Part shown: positions 6,405 to 7,638 of the stretch, one piece after another
Position numbering within the stretch: position 1 is the stretch's first letter
Layout of the letters: each line of letters opens with the position of its first letter
DNA from: Eubacterium sp.
GTDB lineage: Bacteria > Bacillota > Clostridia > Oscillospirales > Acutalibacteraceae
Direction: 5' to 3'
DNA: 7,638 nucleotides
NCBI GenBank assembly: GCA_029050995.1
Contig: JAIDLO010000131.1
Span: forward strand, 1-7,638
Notes under the pieces: generated by a model
The model's input: the letters and a program-made list of their open reading frames with translations, nothing else
What the model was told of the DNA's origin: nothing
Database searches by the model: none
Position numbers and translations under genes: made by a program

Positions 6405-6408
6405 CTCT
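6402..6408 (-). promoter_or_regulatory. Orphan Shine-Dalgarno-like AGAGGAA at the end of the DnaD-like gene
   Basis: On the minus strand, AGAGGAA overlaps the last base of the DnaD-like stop codon. It is the same motif that serves the DnaD-like gene itself (complement of 7425-7431). The first GTG behind it is followed at once by TGA, so it starts nothing useful. It may be the former binding site of the helicase-loader gene, now about 160 nt from its ATG because of the hairpin-rich insert. That history is inference. Confidence 0.35.
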
Positions 6409-7421
6409 TAAAACTTAATATCTGTATTGTTTCTTGCGTTTTTCATAATTTCATTCAGGTCATAAGACGGAGCTCCCTCTATCTTATCCTCTGTTTTGCT
6501 TTTCTTTTCTGCTTTGCTTTTTTCAAATTCCTTGCTCTCTTTTTCAACATCAGAAAGCGTTTTTATGCCTTTCTTTTTCCAGGCTTTCAGAATTTTATCA
6601 ACATACGGAAGTGAAGGAGAAGCGGTATTTTCTTTCATTTGCTCTATTGCGACAGAAATCAGTTCAAAGCTGAAATCATTGCTCCAACCAAGCACCATTT
6701 CGCCCTGTTTAATCGTAGGCTTTTTATGCTCAATGCCTGCAAGAGCGGCAACCTCTTTCCAAAGCTTGTTGCTTTTTTCAAGCTGCATAAGCTTTTCTTC
6801 GGCTGCTTCAATTGTATCAATTCCCTCATCAAGCCAATTCTGCGCAATTTTTAAAACATAGGCAACGCCTTTTGCCCTGCTGTTTTCCTTTTCGTTCACA
6901 CTGCGCCAATACTGCAGAATCATAAGCACGATTTCTGCTTTCATACCATAAAAATCAACCATATTTACAAGCATTTCGCGCTCGTTATGGCTGAGTGTTC
7001 TGCCAAGTACAACCTGCGATTCATTCAGCAAATCAGCAATTTCTTCATTTTCCTGTGCTGCTTGAACAATGTCCTTTGGCGTTAATGTAGGGGCAGTAAT
7101 CTGAATTTTTTTAGACGACTTCTCTGTTTTGGGTTCTTCAATCGGAACAGGGGCAGGAACAACCTTTGCTTCCATTCCGTCTGTAATAACAACGCCTTCT
7201 TCAAGCCAATATTCCATAAATTCCTCTACATCAGACGAGGTTATGCCAAGCTTTTTTGCAATTTCGGAAGACGAGCTTTTGCCGTTTGCGCTTAAAATAA
7301 TCAGAAGCGCTTTCAGCTGATATTCACTTGCAAACTTTATGTATTTATCTACAAGAGCAACAGGCACATTGAAACCACCGTTTGCCCATATACCGCCTAT
7401 CGGCACAATGTTGTAATCCAT
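6408..7421 (-). CDS. DnaD/DnaB-domain replication initiation protein (primosome component)
   Basis: This 337-residue protein resembles the Firmicute DnaD/DnaB family, which remodels origin or fork DNA and recruits the helicase with its loader. Residues about 18-80 look like a winged-helix domain (LKALLIILSANGKSSSSEIAKKLG, split across 37-60). A charged linker (about 90-110) leads to two tandem DnaB_2-type helical domains. The first (about 128-200) contains YGMKAEIVLMILQYW, close to the family's Y-x-x-x-I-x-x-W pattern; the second (about 218-290) is more divergent, with SFELISVAIEQM and YVDKILKAW. A Lys/Glu-rich tail (about 293-313) is followed by a short conserved-looking end. AGAGGAA, 6 nt before ATG 7421, supports the start. 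It is first in the minus-strand operon with the DnaC-like loader. Whether it is the functional DnaD or the DnaB-type partner cannot be decided here, so no symbol is given. Confidence 0.85.
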   Translation of the reverse strand: MDYNIVPIGGIWANGGFNVPVALVDKYIKFASEYQLKALLIILSANGKSSSSEIAKKLGITSSDVEEFMEYWLEEGVVITDGMEAKVVPAPVPIEEPKTEKSSKKIQITAPTLTPKDIVQAAQENEEIADLLNESQVVLGRTLSHNEREMLVNMVDFYGMKAEIVLMILQYWRSVNEKENSRAKGVAYVLKIAQNWLDEGIDTIEAAEEKLMQLEKSNKLWKEVAALAGIEHKKPTIKQGEMVLGWSNDFSFELISVAIEQMKENTASPSLPYVDKILKAWKKKGIKTLSDVEKESKEFEKSKAEKKSKTEDKIEGAPSYDLNEIMKNARNNTDIKF

Positions 7422-7448
7422 TAAAATTCCTCTTCTTTCGTAAGTTAC

Positions 7449-7477
7449 ATTTTATCAAAAAAAACATAATATGTAAA
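7449..7477 (-). promoter_or_regulatory. Sigma-A promoter of the DnaD-like/DnaC-like operon
   Basis: Reading the minus strand, TTTACA (complement of 7472-7477), a 17-nt spacer and TAAAAT (complement of 7449-7454) form a good promoter, with TGA before the -10 box as an extended -10. Transcription should begin near 7442, giving a leader of about 20 nt. It is divergent from the tRNA promoter, about 50 bp away. Confidence 0.8.
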
Positions 7478-7526
7478 CAGATAAATTTTAGAATTAAAAA
7501 AGCTTTAAAAATTTTTCATTTAGGTA

Positions 7527-7555
7527 TTGACAAATGCTTCATTTTTGATTATAAT
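7527..7555 (+). promoter_or_regulatory. Perfect consensus sigma-A promoter of the tRNA-Gly gene
   Basis: TTGACA (7527-7532), 17 nt and TATAAT (7550-7555) match the consensus at every position. The start would be near 7562, about 8 nt before the tRNA, as usual for stable-RNA genes. The stretch between the two divergent promoters (7478-7526) is AT-rich, with no other recognisable element. Confidence 0.9.
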
Positions 7556-7569
7556 TTGCATTGCAACTT

Positions 7570-7638
7570 GCGGATTTAGCTCATCCGGTAGAGCGCCACC
7601 TTGCCAAGGTGGAGGTGGCGAGTTCGAGTCTCGTAATC
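7570..7638 (+). tRNA. tRNA-Gly (anticodon GCC), cut by the window end
   Basis: The cloverleaf reads: acceptor GCGGATT (7570-7576), T8 and A9, D-stem GCTC/GAGC (7579-7582, 7591-7594) with GG in the loop, anticodon stem CCACC/GGTGG (7596-7600, 7608-7612), loop TTGCCAA with anticodon GCC at 7603-7605, a 5-nt variable loop, and T-arm GCGAG-TTCGAGT-CTCGT (7618-7634). The window stops after AATC, so the last three acceptor bases, the discriminator and any CCA are outside. It decodes GGC and GGU. More tRNA genes may follow to the right. Confidence 0.95.

Noticed and set aside
6242..6407. CRISPR-like or complete transposon interpretation of the repeats in the gap
   Set aside because: The three hairpins are unrelated in sequence, not direct repeats with spacers, and there is no transposase or matching terminal inverted repeat.
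6496..6861. Plus-strand open frame of 121 codons opposite the DnaD-like gene
   Set aside because: It is the low-complexity Ser/Phe-rich complement of Glu/Lys-rich coding sequence, with no promoter or ribosome binding site.

Overview
The window looks like chromosomal DNA of a low-GC Gram-positive bacterium of the Clostridia, plausibly a gut-type Oscillospiraceae/Ruminococcaceae relative. The reasons are strong AGGAGG-like ribosome binding sites, near-perfect sigma-A promoters (TTGACA-17-TATAAT/TAAAAT), compact U-tailed terminators, a clostridial-type class I DAHP synthase and a DnaD-like/DnaC-like helicase-loading pair. The genus is inference; no marker gene fixes it.

Layout, left to right. 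(1) 1-1180: a terminator from an upstream unit, a perfect consensus promoter, a long inverted repeat in the leader, and a DRE-TIM aldolase-like gene interrupted by one in-frame TAA at 358-360, closed by a terminator. (2) 1182-2390: a single-gene unit for 3-deoxy-7-phosphoheptulonate synthase, the entry step of the shikimate pathway. (3) 2376-5258: a three-gene ABC importer operon (lipoprotein, permease, ATPase) of the type proposed as TrpXYZ tryptophan transporters. It has a terminator-like hairpin between the lipoprotein and permease genes and ends in a bidirectional terminator. (4) 5270-7477, minus strand: a DnaD/DnaB-domain protein followed by a DnaC/DnaI-like AAA+ helicase loader. The 166-nt gap between them folds almost completely into three consecutive hairpins. 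(5) 7527-7638: a perfect promoter and a tRNA-Gly(GCC) cut by the window end, divergent from the DnaD-like gene.

How the genes fit together. DAHP synthase next to a TrpXYZ-like importer suggests a local theme of aromatic amino acid supply, by synthesis and uptake. The aldolase and importer units, on either side of the DAHP synthase gene, both carry a 28-nt hairpin or spaced palindrome 11-12 nt after the -10 box, and both share the 11-mer CGCTTTAAAGT. This hints at shared control and is the most interesting regulatory observation. The minus-strand pair belongs to replication initiation and restart and is functionally separate.

I see no CRISPR array, transposase, phage gene or clear new multi-gene system. 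The points most worth a second look are the lone nonsense codon in an otherwise intact aldolase gene, the paired leader hairpins, and the structured insert that separates the helicase-loader gene from a good Shine-Dalgarno sequence. No stretch over 300 bases lacks a gene.
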